From assembly GCA_030374805.1 (NCBI GenBank), contig JARGSG010000211.1, positions 62,001-126,000 on the forward strand: DNA of 64,000 nt, given 5' to 3'. Position numbers and translations under genes: made by a program. Positions 11,329 through 21,295 of this stretch are shown here, in pieces (the first letter of the stretch is position 1; every line of letters begins with the position of its first letter). The notes beneath the pieces are model-generated. The model was not told the origin of the DNA. It did no database searches and saw nothing but the letters and a program-made list of their open reading frames with translations. This stretch comes from Gracilaria gracilis (lineage: Eukaryota > Rhodophyta > Florideophyceae > Gracilariales > Gracilariaceae).

Positions 11329-11346
11329 TGGTCTCCCGACCTAGAA
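11329..11346 (+). other. Element B primer-binding site
   Basis: TGGTCTCCCGACCTAGAA, three bases after the LTR, complementary to a tRNA 3' end that fits tRNA-Tyr (C1-G72, A73). Identical to the site of element A. Confidence 0.85.
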
Positions 11347-11459
11347 CGGTCTAGTGGACTAGAGCCTGAAAAGGAAGTTTAATTGAAGCAGTACTCGTAA
11401 CAGTTCGAAACTAGAAGTTTGAAGTTGTTTCCCTGCTTGGGTTTGTTTCTGTCACTGAA

Positions 11460-13561
11460 ATGGGATCCAGAAAACGGCCAAGTGCGTCCAAGGCCCGTTC
11501 TGTCGGTTCTGGTTTACCCCCGCAAGCGCGGTCAGCTCCTGAACCGCTACCGGTGAAGGAGAAGAAATCAGGGAGCCGGAAACAACCGTCGAAGACGTTT
11601 GATGCCCCCTTGGCTGGGTCCGCTTCCATTCCTCTGGAAGGACCCTTATCCGCTGCTGCGGCAAGTGACGCAGTATTACCCGAATTGGATACTCAAGTTC
11701 GTATGCTTGAGGCCCAGAGCGCGGTGAGAGCTAGCTCTCAAGCTGCACTCAAAAAGGAGGTCGAATCGCTTCGCGAGGAAGTGAAAGACGCTCAAATGAG
11801 AGATGTTTCGGGAGAAATCCAGCTCCTGAGACAGGAAATGAACTCAATTCTGGAGTGCTTTGGTTCCCCAGGGGGTTTCGTGGATGGCTATTATCGGGCA
11901 GTGGAAGAGTTCCGTGCCACAACGGATCGAATTCACGCCCGTCTGGGTACCCTCGAAGCCATTATTAGAATGGATGAAGAAGCAGAAGTCCCCCCCGGGA
12001 GAAGTTTGTTTCGAAAGACTTCGTTCATCACTCTGATAAGAAGAGCCATCGCAAATCCTCAAAAGAGTTTCGCCACCACGTGGATTCGTCTGACTCTGAC
12101 TCTGACTCTGACAGCTTGGACAGCTCGTCATCGTCGTCATCGTCCGCTGCCTCGGAAGGTAGTCGTCGTCGACATTCTCGATCGTCCCGTTCAAGGGCCA
12201 CGTTTACCTCTCAAGGTGCAATTCGTACTCGGGAGAAGGGAGCTAAGTGTCCTGGTCTTAAGGAGTTGAAGCCTACGAATCCGCTTTATCGGAAGTTGTT
12301 ATCGTACCGTTACTATCGGTTACAGAGGTCCGAAGGGAAGAGAACCTCTAGAAGTACCGAAAAGGTGAGGGCGCACATCCGTAAGCTCAGCGTGACACTC
12401 AAGAATCGCGAGTTTACAGGAGAAGACCCCATCCGGGTGCTGGATTTCCTCTCTAGGTTCGTTCATGAAGCCGATATTCTTGGAATGACGGAGGGACAGG
12501 CGTACATCGCCCTCCCCTATTACCTGAAAGGTCAGGCTGAAGACCAGTTTAATTCCATCCTTGGATCGTCAAGAGCCTCGGAAGGCGGCGTTACCTGTTG
12601 GTCCGAAGCGGTTCATTACCTCTTAAGGTCATACGCTACTGGTCATGCCATTCAACAGGCTACGTCGGCCCTAAGGGAACTGAAGCAACGTCCGGAAGAA
12701 ACGGAAACGGCTTATTCAACGCGCCTGAATAAGGCTTTCCACCGCTGTGGTAATGTTCATCCTTCACAGGAGAGATGTGCGATGTTTGTCGATGGGTTAA
12801 ATCCCGCGATTCGGGCACTTGTAGCCCGTTATCGGGAGGAGAATCGGAAGATAACCTATTTGGAGTTGGTACAGTACGCCCAGGCTGAAGGGGATACGAT
12901 CCGAGCTCGGCGTCTCTCCAAATTGAAGCCTCGTAAGGTACTGTTTGCCAACAATTTTGACTCTTCTCTGGCCCTTTCATATGGGAATGAAGCCAGTATG
13001 GACATGGATAATGTGCACCTCATAGTTAGTAATCCGAGTTCTATCGGCACCTCAATTGCCACCTCGGAATTGCGGTCAACCACGGTGCCGTCTACGGAGT
13101 GCGATCCGGCCCTGTATGCTCAGGATCGGCGAGTTCCGGCAGCACCGATACCCTATGGAGGTCGCATGATGAGCACAACTCGCCCAGGATGGAGGGATAG
13201 CACCCAGCAGGGTCGTGTTATAGCACGTCCCACCGATGGTTCAACCGCAGTGATCTGCTACGAATGTTATGAACCTGGTCATATTTCACCGCAGTGCACG
13301 GTCCCGGCACGGGATAGGTTGAAAATCGTCACTCAGTTCGAGTCTCTGACGCCCGAGGAACAGGCACGATTCCCCAGAACGTCCTATGAAGGCGCTGAGC
13401 ATTCGTTGGCCCTTCAGGGAGCTGCTGGAACCATGCATGGTAACCCTGCCTTCGCGCAGAGTAACCTTCAGGCTCAGCGTCGCGAACCAGTAAACGGGAA
13501 TCAGGTAGGTCCCGCGGGGGGAAATCGCCTGCATCAGGCGGTTCCATCTCCGAAAAACTAA
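11460..13561 (+). pseudogene. gag: Element B gag, split by a shift in a C7 run
   Basis: The N-terminal part starts at ATG 11460: a basic Ser/Pro-rich head, then a coiled-coil-like segment (LKKEVESLREEVKDAQ). At seven consecutive C residues (11990-11996) the sensible frame moves by -1 into the frame that ends at 13561, giving KKSHRKSS, an Asp-Ser repeat, a serine run, the capsid-like region (FTGEDPIRVLDFLSRF, YYLKGQAEDQF, YLLRSYATG) and a CCHC knuckle (CYECYEPGHISPQC) near 13257-13298. Gag of element A is one continuous frame across the same region, so the shift is probably a mutation or sequence error, although the run has the form of a -1 slippery heptamer. Confidence 0.85.
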
Positions 13562-13563
13562 AT

Positions 13564-14580
13564 ATGGTAGTCTCCCCGACGGGAGGGGCGTCTTCCAAGT
13601 CGAAGCAGAAGACGCCCGAGGCGCCTCCGCTTCGCTCCCCGACTGTTACGATCCTATCAAGGAAAATGGCAGCCACCGACGTGGATTCGAAACACTTTTG
13701 TGTTCTGTGTCGACCGTGGATACGGGCCCGTAATCCCCGTTTCCCGGATAGAATCCTGGCCATGGCCAAGCGGAACTATAAAGTTTACGCCGATCTCGGC
13801 TTTTCAGAACATTTTATGGTTCGTCTGGTGTCGGTCCTAGACACAGGCGCTGCTCTTAACCTTATTCACAGGAAACTGATACCGCCTGCTCTTCAGGAAC
13901 GTGTTCGTTACGGTCCATCAATGGATATTTCGGATGCCAACAACAATCCGATTAGTACGGCTGGTTACATTTCGCTCCTGGTGAGATTAGGAAGGCACCT
14001 CGTAAAGGTAGATTTCGTCGTTTGCGATTCGCTAACCGCACCAGTTATACTGGGTTGTGATTTCTGTGACAGGTTTGTGGAAAGTATCCGTCCCCGGAAG
14101 CGTACCGTAGAAATGGAAGACGGTTCAATAATTCCGATTGTCCGGAGACCTCTGCGAGCCGGCACGCGGAAACAGGTACCGCTTCCGGTTGCACATCAGC
14201 CTACCAAAGGCACGGTGGCATCAACGAAGTTGCACGTGCTCAAATCGGTGCACCTTCCGCCGGAGTCCCAGGTGTGGGTCGAAGTCGCTACCAAACAGTT
14301 TGGTCTACACACAGTGCAGCCCTCACCGGCACTATATGAAGAGCGCCAGATCGCTTTGGCTAATGGAGTTGTAACGATTCAACCGGATGAAGCCTTTAAG
14401 GTCCTCGTCGCCAATCTTGGCAAAACCAAACAATGGTTAACAAAGAACCAAGTAATTGGCACGGTACTACCGCACCCCGCTGCAGTGATACCCACGAAGA
14501 TCCCGATTGGAACCGTACTCGGTGTGTCTGACCCTAAGGAGGGGGAGGAGGCCGCCAAATTCGCCGAATTACGGAATTAG
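13564..14580 (+). pseudogene. Element B protease, first part of pol
   Basis: pol begins with an ATG three bases after the gag stop, in the -1 frame relative to gag, as in element A. The active-site motif SVLDTGAALNLI is near residues 93-104 and the flap-like second half contains VDFVVCDSLTAPVILGCDF. A linker follows (VWVEVATKQFGL, FKVLVANLG). It ends at an in-frame TAG (14578-14580), beyond which the same frame continues directly into RT. The stop is a nonsense mutation or, less likely, a read-through site. A purine tract identical to the terminal one is embedded at 14534-14547. Confidence 0.85.
14534..14547 (+). other. Internal polypurine tract copy 1, element B
   Basis: CTAAGGAGGGGGAG, identical to the terminal tract 21281-21294, in the protease-RT linker (encodes P-K-E-G-E-E). 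Same position as the internal tract of element A. Confidence 0.6.
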
Positions 14581-16319
14581 TCACTTGAAGCCGATACGAA
14601 TGATACCCAGAAGAACTCGGGTTTAGACACCCCAGTACCTTTTGAGGTTAAGCCGTTGCCACCTGGCACTGAACAGACGAACCCTGTTGAGGAGTTAATG
14701 ATGCTCAATTTGGAGCACGTACCGGAGTCCCATCGGGAGAAGCTACGCGATATGCTTCGCGAGTTTACGCCCATGTGGGATGGTACTCTCGGAACAATTG
14801 GAGTCACAGAGCATTGCATCGATCTACTTCCGAACACTCGGCCCATTGCGCAACACCCTTACAAGGCAGGACCGAAGGCCCGAGAAGAGGAAAAAGCTCA
14901 AGTCGAGAAGATGCTCCGAGCCGGCGTTATTGAGCCCGCTCAATCCCCTTGGGCGTCACCAGTTGTTTTGGTACCGAAGCCAGATGGATCCTGGAGATTT
15001 TGTATCGATTACCGAAAGTTAAATGCGGTTACAGTGAAAGACGTATACCCGATTCCCCGTATGGACGAATATATCGATTCTCTAGGGAGCGCGAAGTGTT
15101 TACCACTTTAGATGCCAATTGGGGATACTGGCAAGTGCCCATAAGAGAAGAAGATAAGGATAAGACGGCCTTCGTGTGCCATCAAGGCCTGTACCGTTTT
15201 TGGAGAATGCCCTTTGGGTTAACGAACGCCCCCGCAACGTTTCAGCGAGCGGTTGATATCCTCCTAGCTAGGTTCAAGTGGACCACCTGTTTGGTATATT
15301 TGGACGACGACGTCGTCTTTTCCAATAACATGGAGGACCATCTCACCCATGTACGGGAAGTTATGACCGTTTTACGGGACGCAGGGATTACCTTGAAGCT
15401 TAAGAAGTGCGAGTTCTTCACCGAATCGGTTACGTACCTTGGGCATATTATTCGCCCAGGTAAGCTCTCAATTGACGAGGTGCGGGTAAAATCCTTGAAA
15501 GAGGCGAACCACCCAAGAACTCAAACTGGGCTTCGACCCTTCTTAGGCCTGTGTAACGTTTACCGTCGTTTCGTGCCGAACTTTTCGGATATCGCTTCGC
15601 CGTTGAACAAACTCCTGATGAAAGGAAGACCAGTGGAATTGGAACCCTTTGGCGATGCGGAAGCCTCCGCATTTGCGGCACTAATTGAGGCCGTAACGTC
15701 GCCACCAGTCTTGGCTCTGCCAAAACCCGGCTTACCCTACGAGATTGACACTGATGCGAGTGCGAACCAAGTTGGTTGTGCGTTGTTCCAGGTAGAAGAG
15801 TCTGGCAAACGTCACCCTGTTGGGTATTGGTCGAGATCACTGAATGTGCACGAACGGAATTACTCCGTTTCGGAGAAGGAATGCCTTGCCGTTGTATGGG
15901 CCCTCTCAACGCTGAGACCATACTTGATGGGAACCCACTTTCGGGTAGACACGGACCATTCTTGCCTACGCTGGCTCATGGAAATTACCGAACCGTCGGG
16001 ACGACTGATGAGATGGAGACTCCGACTCTCGGAATTTGACTTTGAAGTAGTGTACAAGAAAGGCTGCTTGAACTTGCAGGCAGACGCTCTATCCCGTTTG
16101 GGCACTGCAGCAGAAGCTGAACCCACCGAAGACACGGAAGAGATACCATGCTTTATGGTTGGTGAACTCGATGAGGGGAAGACAGAAATCCTATCGGATG
16201 ATGTGTGTGACGATATCCTCGCCACACAGACTGTAGAAACGGATACCGGGTCATTTGTACCGATTTCGCCCGAGGAGTTGATACGGGAACAGCAGACGGA
16301 TCTTTTGTACACAGGTTAG
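14581..16319 (+). pseudogene. Element B reverse transcriptase and RNase H
   Basis: RT starts in the protease frame (MLREFTPMWDGTLG, FCIDYRKLNAVT, PIPRMDEYIDSLGSAK) and is shifted by one missing base at about 15096; the next frame resumes with VFTTLDANWGYWQV, the catalytic LVYLDDDVV, YLGHIIRPG and the connection segment (CNVYRRFVPNFSDIASPLN). RNase H follows with YEIDTDASANQVGCAL, KECLAVVWAL and VDTDHSCLRWL, then LNLQADALSR. A second one-base shift in a T4 run near 16303 separates it from integrase. All catalytic aspartates are present, so only the indels disable it. Confidence 0.9.
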
Positions 16320-17640
16320 GGCCCGTCTGAACGGTGGGTATAGGATACCTTTCCAGGTGAATGACCAAGGCTACTTGGTGCGAACTGTTGAAACCAACCC
16401 ACAAATGGTGGTACCTCATTTCTTACAGAGTCGCGTACTGCACTTGTCTCACTATGTGAAGTTGGGAGCCCACCCGGGAGGAAGGAAGCTTTATCTCACC
16501 TTAAGAAGGGACTTCTATTGGCCCGCAATGGCGTTCGATTGTTCCGCAGTCCGCCGCTCCTGTCAGGCTTGTGCAAAGAATGACGTCAAATTAAGAAAGT
16601 ACTCGAAGGAGTTAACGTTGTTTCCCGCACGGGCACCGCTGGAGTTCGTCGCCATTGACATTCTTGGAGAATTGATTAAGACCTCTCGAGGGAACCGGTA
16701 CCTACTGGTCATCACCGACAGGTTCTCTAAATTGGTTAGAACAGTGCCGCTCAAACGGATAACAGCAGCCGCTGTGGCTCAAGCGTTTGTTACCCACTGG
16801 GTCTTTGTGTATGGCCCACCGGTACAGTTACTTTCCGATAACGGTTCTCAATTCACCTCGAAGTTCTTTCAAGATGTGTGTAGAATCCTGGATATTAGGA
16901 ACTTATTCACTACGAATTATCATCCCCAAGCGAACGGGCAAGTAGAGAGATTTAATCGAACCATCCTTGGTGCTTTAAGATCCTATGTTGCAGATCATCC
17001 CAAGAGGTGGGATCAGTTCACGGACGCTATCACGTATGCGTACAACACCCAGGTTCATCGGGTGACGGGACTTTCACCATTCGAGTTGGTACTGTCGAGG
17101 AGACCACCTCCTCTAGCCATCGAGGCGCAGCCAACTCTGGATACGTTCCCATCACCAGGCTTGTACCGCGATGCGTGGAAGAAATGGCTCACCGAACTGG
17201 TACCTGCATCACGTGCCTCTATGGACAGGGCTCAGCTCGCCTACAAGCGCAACTTTGATAGCCGAATTCGGAGACCGTTACCTAACTTACAGGTAGGAGA
17301 TTATGTGTTCCTTCGTAAGGAGTATTACAACCCGGAGAAAGAACGCCGCCACAAGTTATCGCCGATTGCGGATGGACTTTAAAAGGTTATTTCCATGTCT
17401 GGAGACACCGTCGTGCTGGAAATTAATAACCAACACGAACGGATATCACGCGATCGCGTATACAGGGCACCGAGCCCACTCCAAGAATTGGTAACGCTAC
17501 CGGAAACCGGAACTGGAGTACCTGCAACACAGGAAGGAACGGAGTGAAACGGGGACAGCACGAACCGCCCGTCGATTCTTCCGCACCAAGGACGGGGTTT
17601 ATCGGACCTACTTGAGGTATCAGAGCTAGTCAAGAATAGC
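16320..17640 (+). pseudogene. Element B integrase
   Basis: HHCC zinc domain (HYVKLGAHPGG then CQAC), complete DDE core (FVAIDILGE, LLSDNGSQF, GQVERFNRT) and the C-terminal beta domain: NLQVGDYVFLRKEYYN, then after an in-frame TAA at 17380-17382 KVISMSGDTVVLEI and ISRDRVYRAPSPL. A second in-frame TGA follows near 17546. All three catalytic acidic residues are present, unlike element A. The frame joins the upstream RNase H frame only through the one-base shift near 16303. Integrase inserts the cDNA into the genome. Confidence 0.9.
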
Positions 17641-18894
17641 CCACCCTCTCGAGCTACGCCTACGCACTCAACTCGAGTTCGACCCCCGGCTACGGTAATA
17701 TCAGCTGCCGTATCGCACCCTAAGGAGGGGGAGGACTCACGTAATCGTGTTCAGGCTGCTCCGGCATCTGTTGGATTGGCTGACGTGCTTGAGCTCTCGA
17801 AGAGACAGGAGCCCGGATCGGGAATATCGCCGCTAACGCACACGCGTGTGGGATCCTCGGTCGAGGCGAATGTCAGTAATGAAGACGAAGTTACCCCTGT
17901 GGGGAAGAACACTGTTAGTGATGAGAACCCTCGTGGGCAAGCGTCCAAGTCGTTGGCTACTCCTACGCCTCGCTCGCAAGAGGCGCAGAAGGCAAGACGT
18001 ACCGAAAAGACGGTCTCCGCCGACCCGTCAATGGGTCAGCGCAGCGATGAGCCGCATGGGAAGAACCTACAGTAGGTGTTGTGAAGCGGAGGATCCTTGT
18101 GGATAAGGTCGTGGAGCCTGGTTCAGGAAGGGAAGTTATGGAAAGCATCGGAGAAGCCTTCTCAGGAGCATCGTGTGGCGCAGAAGCCCTCAGTAGGACA
18201 GCGCCGTGCTCGGGAGATACCCACTCAGGGTGCAACGCCAGCGGATTGGCGGGCACTCTGCCACGTGGAGTAGTGCAAACTGTTCCGATTGGTCGTCACT
18301 CGCCCAGTGGGCGCGCACGAGACGCAATACCGCGCCGTGACCTGGCCAATCCGCCGCCCCGCGTAGGGAGCGTGCAACGCAGTATCTCCGTCGCAACAGC
18401 TCTCCCGCGTCGAGAAGCAACTTCGCCTGAATTAGGAACGTCGTCGTTAGTTAAAGTTGATGCCCGCTGGGAAAAGAGGTTAGTTCACCGGACTTCGGAA
18501 GTGAAGAGCTTCCACCAGAAGCCACTTTCGTGGAGATTGGCAGCCGAAAACGGAAGTTAGCCATTCCCCGTCGTGACGGTTAGCGCTCTCGTCAACGAGA
18601 CACCGCCACCTCACCGAAGCCGGAAACACGTTGTTACTTGCGCGTACCCGCTCGGGTTACGTAGAGAAGCAAAGCCCAATGTCGGGAACAACCAAAGGAA
18701 CCGAAGACGTCGGGGTATACCCACAGGAATTCGTGGTCGATCGTATCATGAAGCACGATGTTGCCCAGGACGGGAAAGTAATCTATCGCGTCCGTTGGTA
18801 CGGCTATCCCCCAGAGCAGGACACTTGGGAGCCAATTGAGCACCTTCCAAGGTCTAAGATCATCGCTTATCACCGAAGAACCCGGTCCGCATAA
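17641..18894 (+). pseudogene. Element B integrase tail and chromodomain
   Basis: After the integrase core a Pro/Ser/Thr-rich linker of about 350 codons leads to a chromodomain near 18727-18876: EFVVDRIMKHDV, IYRVRWYGYPPEQDTWEP, then HLPRSKIIAYHRR. The aromatic cage residues (first-strand region, Trp in RVRWYG, Trp in DTWEP) are present. The linker is in the integrase frame to 18075, where it meets a stop, and the chromodomain is again in that frame, so at least one disruption lies between. The linker holds a second internal purine tract at 17720-17733. Chromodomain-bearing integrases target particular chromatin. Confidence 0.8.
17720..17733 (+). other. Internal polypurine tract copy 2, element B
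   Basis: CTAAGGAGGGGGAG, third exact copy of the 14-mer in this element, in the integrase-chromodomain linker (encodes P-K-E-G-E-D). Confidence 0.55.
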
Positions 18895-19297
18895 CCCCCA
18901 ACTCTGGATAATGCCCAAGTGGGATAGAACCATCACCGACATCTGGTAAAAATGGTGTGCCGCTAGGCGGTGGGTTGCGAGGAGCTCTAAGAAGAGAAGA
19001 GAAGACACCTACAAGGTTAGTCTTATGTACAGTATGAACAAAGAAAGAACGCACCGAATTGTCGGTTCATCGCCGTATAACGGAACTAAGAAGTAAGAAG
19101 TAATGAAGTATCTAGGAAGATGTTGCCACGAATGGAAATGAAGTGCATCCTGGCTAGGAAATGAAGAAGGAAGTATGGAAGAAGCTCGAACACGAGAAAG
19201 ATCCTACAGGAGGAGAGAAGTAAGGCCAAGCTGTAGCCTAATTGGGTTTATCGTATCCAAGCGACAGAACTACACGCCCTCAGACACCCTGCCCAGA
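18895..19297. other. Spacer between pol and antisense ORF
   Basis: No credible ORF. It would carry the 3' ends of both the sense and the antisense transcripts of element B. Short GAAGTAAGAAGTAATGAAG-like repeats lie near 19090. No poly(A) signal can be named with confidence. Confidence 0.35.
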
Positions 19298-21214
19298 CTA
19301 CTGGTGACCAGCGTTGCTTCCGGGAGCCGGCGTCGCAAGACCCCAACCCGTGGGAGCTTGAGTGCCCTCCGCAGGGACCTGTGCCGCGTCAGCGCTCGTA
19401 TTTGGAACACCCACAAGGGGGATGTCGTCGTCCACCACCTCGCCATCACCATGGTCCAAGGAGGGATCGACCCAGTCCGTTGGAGGCCCATAGTCGTCAG
19501 GGAACACGAACCCAGTCGGGTGTCCAATCGGCATAGCCCTAGGGGCCCGCATCATCGCTCTAGCATGAGCCTCGGAGATCATTTGCCGTTCCCACGGATC
19601 GTAGTACGCGAAGGTCCCCGAGCGGGTGGATATTCTCCTCGGTGATCGGTCGTTGCCGCGAGGGCCACCTTCTGGCTGCCAGTGCACCGGAATCCGGTCC
19701 CAATCGACGACCTCGATGAATCTTAGGAGCAAGTGAACCTCTTCCTGGTTGGAATCGGACCCCAAGGGTATAGACAGATCCTGTCGCCGGATAATCCATC
19801 GGAGCATCGGAGGGAGGTACCAGAGACGGTAATGATCGTACGTATCCCACAGGAGATGTACCGCCACGCGGGCACCCCACTCCGCCGCAAAGAGCGTCCA
19901 GTACCCAGAGCAGGGATCGTTCAACATTCTACATCCTACATAGTAGAGGCACGGAGGAAGTTCGGCGTAGCACCCTCGCGGGACCTCGACATTCGGCCAC
20001 CAGCTGGGAAGCGCAGCGTATCGCCCCGGCAGGGAGTTGTAGCGCAATAGCTCAGCCTCCAAGTGTGGATACGGAATCAGGAACCCTCGACGGGACCGCA
20101 AGCTTCGCTCAAGCCGCACACGGCGCTCAAAGCTCCACAACAAATCATTGGATGATCGCCGAAGGTATCGGAATTCCGCCCGAAGAAGGGGACGACTCCA
20201 GAGAAGCAGACTATCGACCACGTTCGGTATCTCAGCCCTATGGGGAGATTCGTTGAACTCCGCTAATGCGTACCCGTAGGACTTCTCGCCGCACGTTCGA
20301 AAGTGTGACACGTCAAAGTCGAACCGCAACGGTACCAAGTGCTCCGATCGAACACGGCTAGCTCCTTCATAGGCAGCAAGAGCCCAGAGTGCCCTAGTGC
20401 GACTAAGGGAATCACTGCCCGCACAGAAGAGGTGCAGGGGATCGACCGCCACACGGAGAAGCCAGCTTCTGGACCGAACTACTTCGCGATGGAGCCCACC
20501 TGGGAGGTAACCGTTCTCAGCATACGAGTCAATAAGAGCCTCGTCGGCTACGGCCGTCAAATGGAACCACGGCGCACGGCAATACTCCTCGCCATGCTGC
20601 CGGGGCCGTCTGAAACGGAGACTTTCCAAGCTGATCCAGCCCCTGGCATTGACCGTTAACGGCATCGCTTGCTCGGAGTTCCACGCCGCTGCGTCGACAT
20701 CGGGAGCCTGAGGAGGGACTGCGGGGTCGTAGCCTTGCGAGGATTGTCCAGGTTGAGCGCCCTGTTGGGAGAAGTAGCCAGGAGGTTGGTAACCAGACGG
20801 ATGGTACTGCGGCTGTGCGTGAGAGCCCCCTTGAGGGAGGGGTATCGAGTTAAACCCGCCGAAGTACCCGGATGAGCCTGTCATTTGGTAAGGAGACTTC
20901 TGATACCCCGAGGGTTGATGAGATGGCACCATAGCTTGGGACGAATGGAATTGAGATGACGCCTGCGGAGGAGGTTGTTGAAAGCCTAAGTAGGAAAGGT
21001 TCTCGAAGGGAGCAGCACTCGACGAAGCCGCCTGTGAGGCACTTGAGGAAGCGTTCCCCGGAAGCGGGTTAGTAGCGAAAGGGTTCATGCCTGGGGTAGG
21101 AGAGAAGGTTGGAGATGACGTTTGTTGCCTCGAAGTCGGAGGAGAGTGATGTTGTGTACCACGCGTTGGTTCAGGAAGCTGTGAAGGTATTGCCGAAGTC
21201 TCGGAGCCCGCCAT
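19298..21214 (-). CDS. Intact 638-aa antisense ORF in element B
   Basis: An ATG at 21214, 82 bases inside the 3' LTR, opens 638 codons without a stop on the strand opposite to gag-pol. Residues 1 to about 170 are Ser/Pro/Gln/Gly-rich and low-complexity (PPPQASSQFHSSQ, YQPPGYFSQQG). Residues about 185-560 look like a folded domain rich in Trp, Tyr, Arg and Leu (VVRSRSWLLRVAVDPLHLF, LLRFIEVVDWDRIPVHW). The tail is acidic and Pro/Gly-rich. No membrane segment, zinc site or known catalytic motif is recognised. Expression would need an antisense promoter in the 3' LTR. Antisense ORFs between pol and the 3' LTR are known in plant Tat-lineage elements and functional in deltaretroviruses (HBZ); homology to either is not claimed. 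Confidence 0.7.
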   Translation of the reverse strand: MAGSETSAIPSQLPEPTRGTQHHSPPTSRQQTSSPTFSPTPGMNPFATNPLPGNASSSASQAASSSAAPFENLSYLGFQQPPPQASSQFHSSQAMVPSHQPSGYQKSPYQMTGSSGYFGGFNSIPLPQGGSHAQPQYHPSGYQPPGYFSQQGAQPGQSSQGYDPAVPPQAPDVDAAAWNSEQAMPLTVNARGWISLESLRFRRPRQHGEEYCRAPWFHLTAVADEALIDSYAENGYLPGGLHREVVRSRSWLLRVAVDPLHLFCAGSDSLSRTRALWALAAYEGASRVRSEHLVPLRFDFDVSHFRTCGEKSYGYALAEFNESPHRAEIPNVVDSLLLWSRPLLRAEFRYLRRSSNDLLWSFERRVRLERSLRSRRGFLIPYPHLEAELLRYNSLPGRYAALPSWWPNVEVPRGCYAELPPCLYYVGCRMLNDPCSGYWTLFAAEWGARVAVHLLWDTYDHYRLWYLPPMLRWIIRRQDLSIPLGSDSNQEEVHLLLRFIEVVDWDRIPVHWQPEGGPRGNDRSPRRISTRSGTFAYYDPWERQMISEAHARAMMRAPRAMPIGHPTGFVFPDDYGPPTDWVDPSLDHGDGEVVDDDIPLVGVPNTSADAAQVPAEGTQAPTGWGLATPAPGSNAGHQ

Positions 21215-21280
21215 TCTGAAGATCAGTATTTACGTACCGGTCGCCGGCGCCTTCCCGCGGACCAAAGCGCGAACCCTTGG

Positions 21281-21295
21281 CTAAGGAGGGGGAGA
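21281..21295 (+). other. Element B 3' polypurine tract
   Basis: CTAAGGAGGGGGAGA directly before TGT of the 3' LTR, the expected plus-strand primer site for reverse transcription. Confidence 0.9.

Noticed and set aside
10884-11382. Several open frames inside the LTRs of element B (also at 21852-22383)
   Set aside because: They overlap each other on both strands, have no domain, and are duplicated only because the LTR is duplicated.
14578-14580. Programmed stop read-through between protease and RT
   Set aside because: Element A has no stop at the corresponding site of its linker frame, and element B has other nonsense codons in pol, so a mutation is the simpler reading.
15448-16419. Long minus-strand frames across RT and RNase H of element B
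   Set aside because: They are shadows of the pol reading frame; the sense strand carries all conserved motifs.
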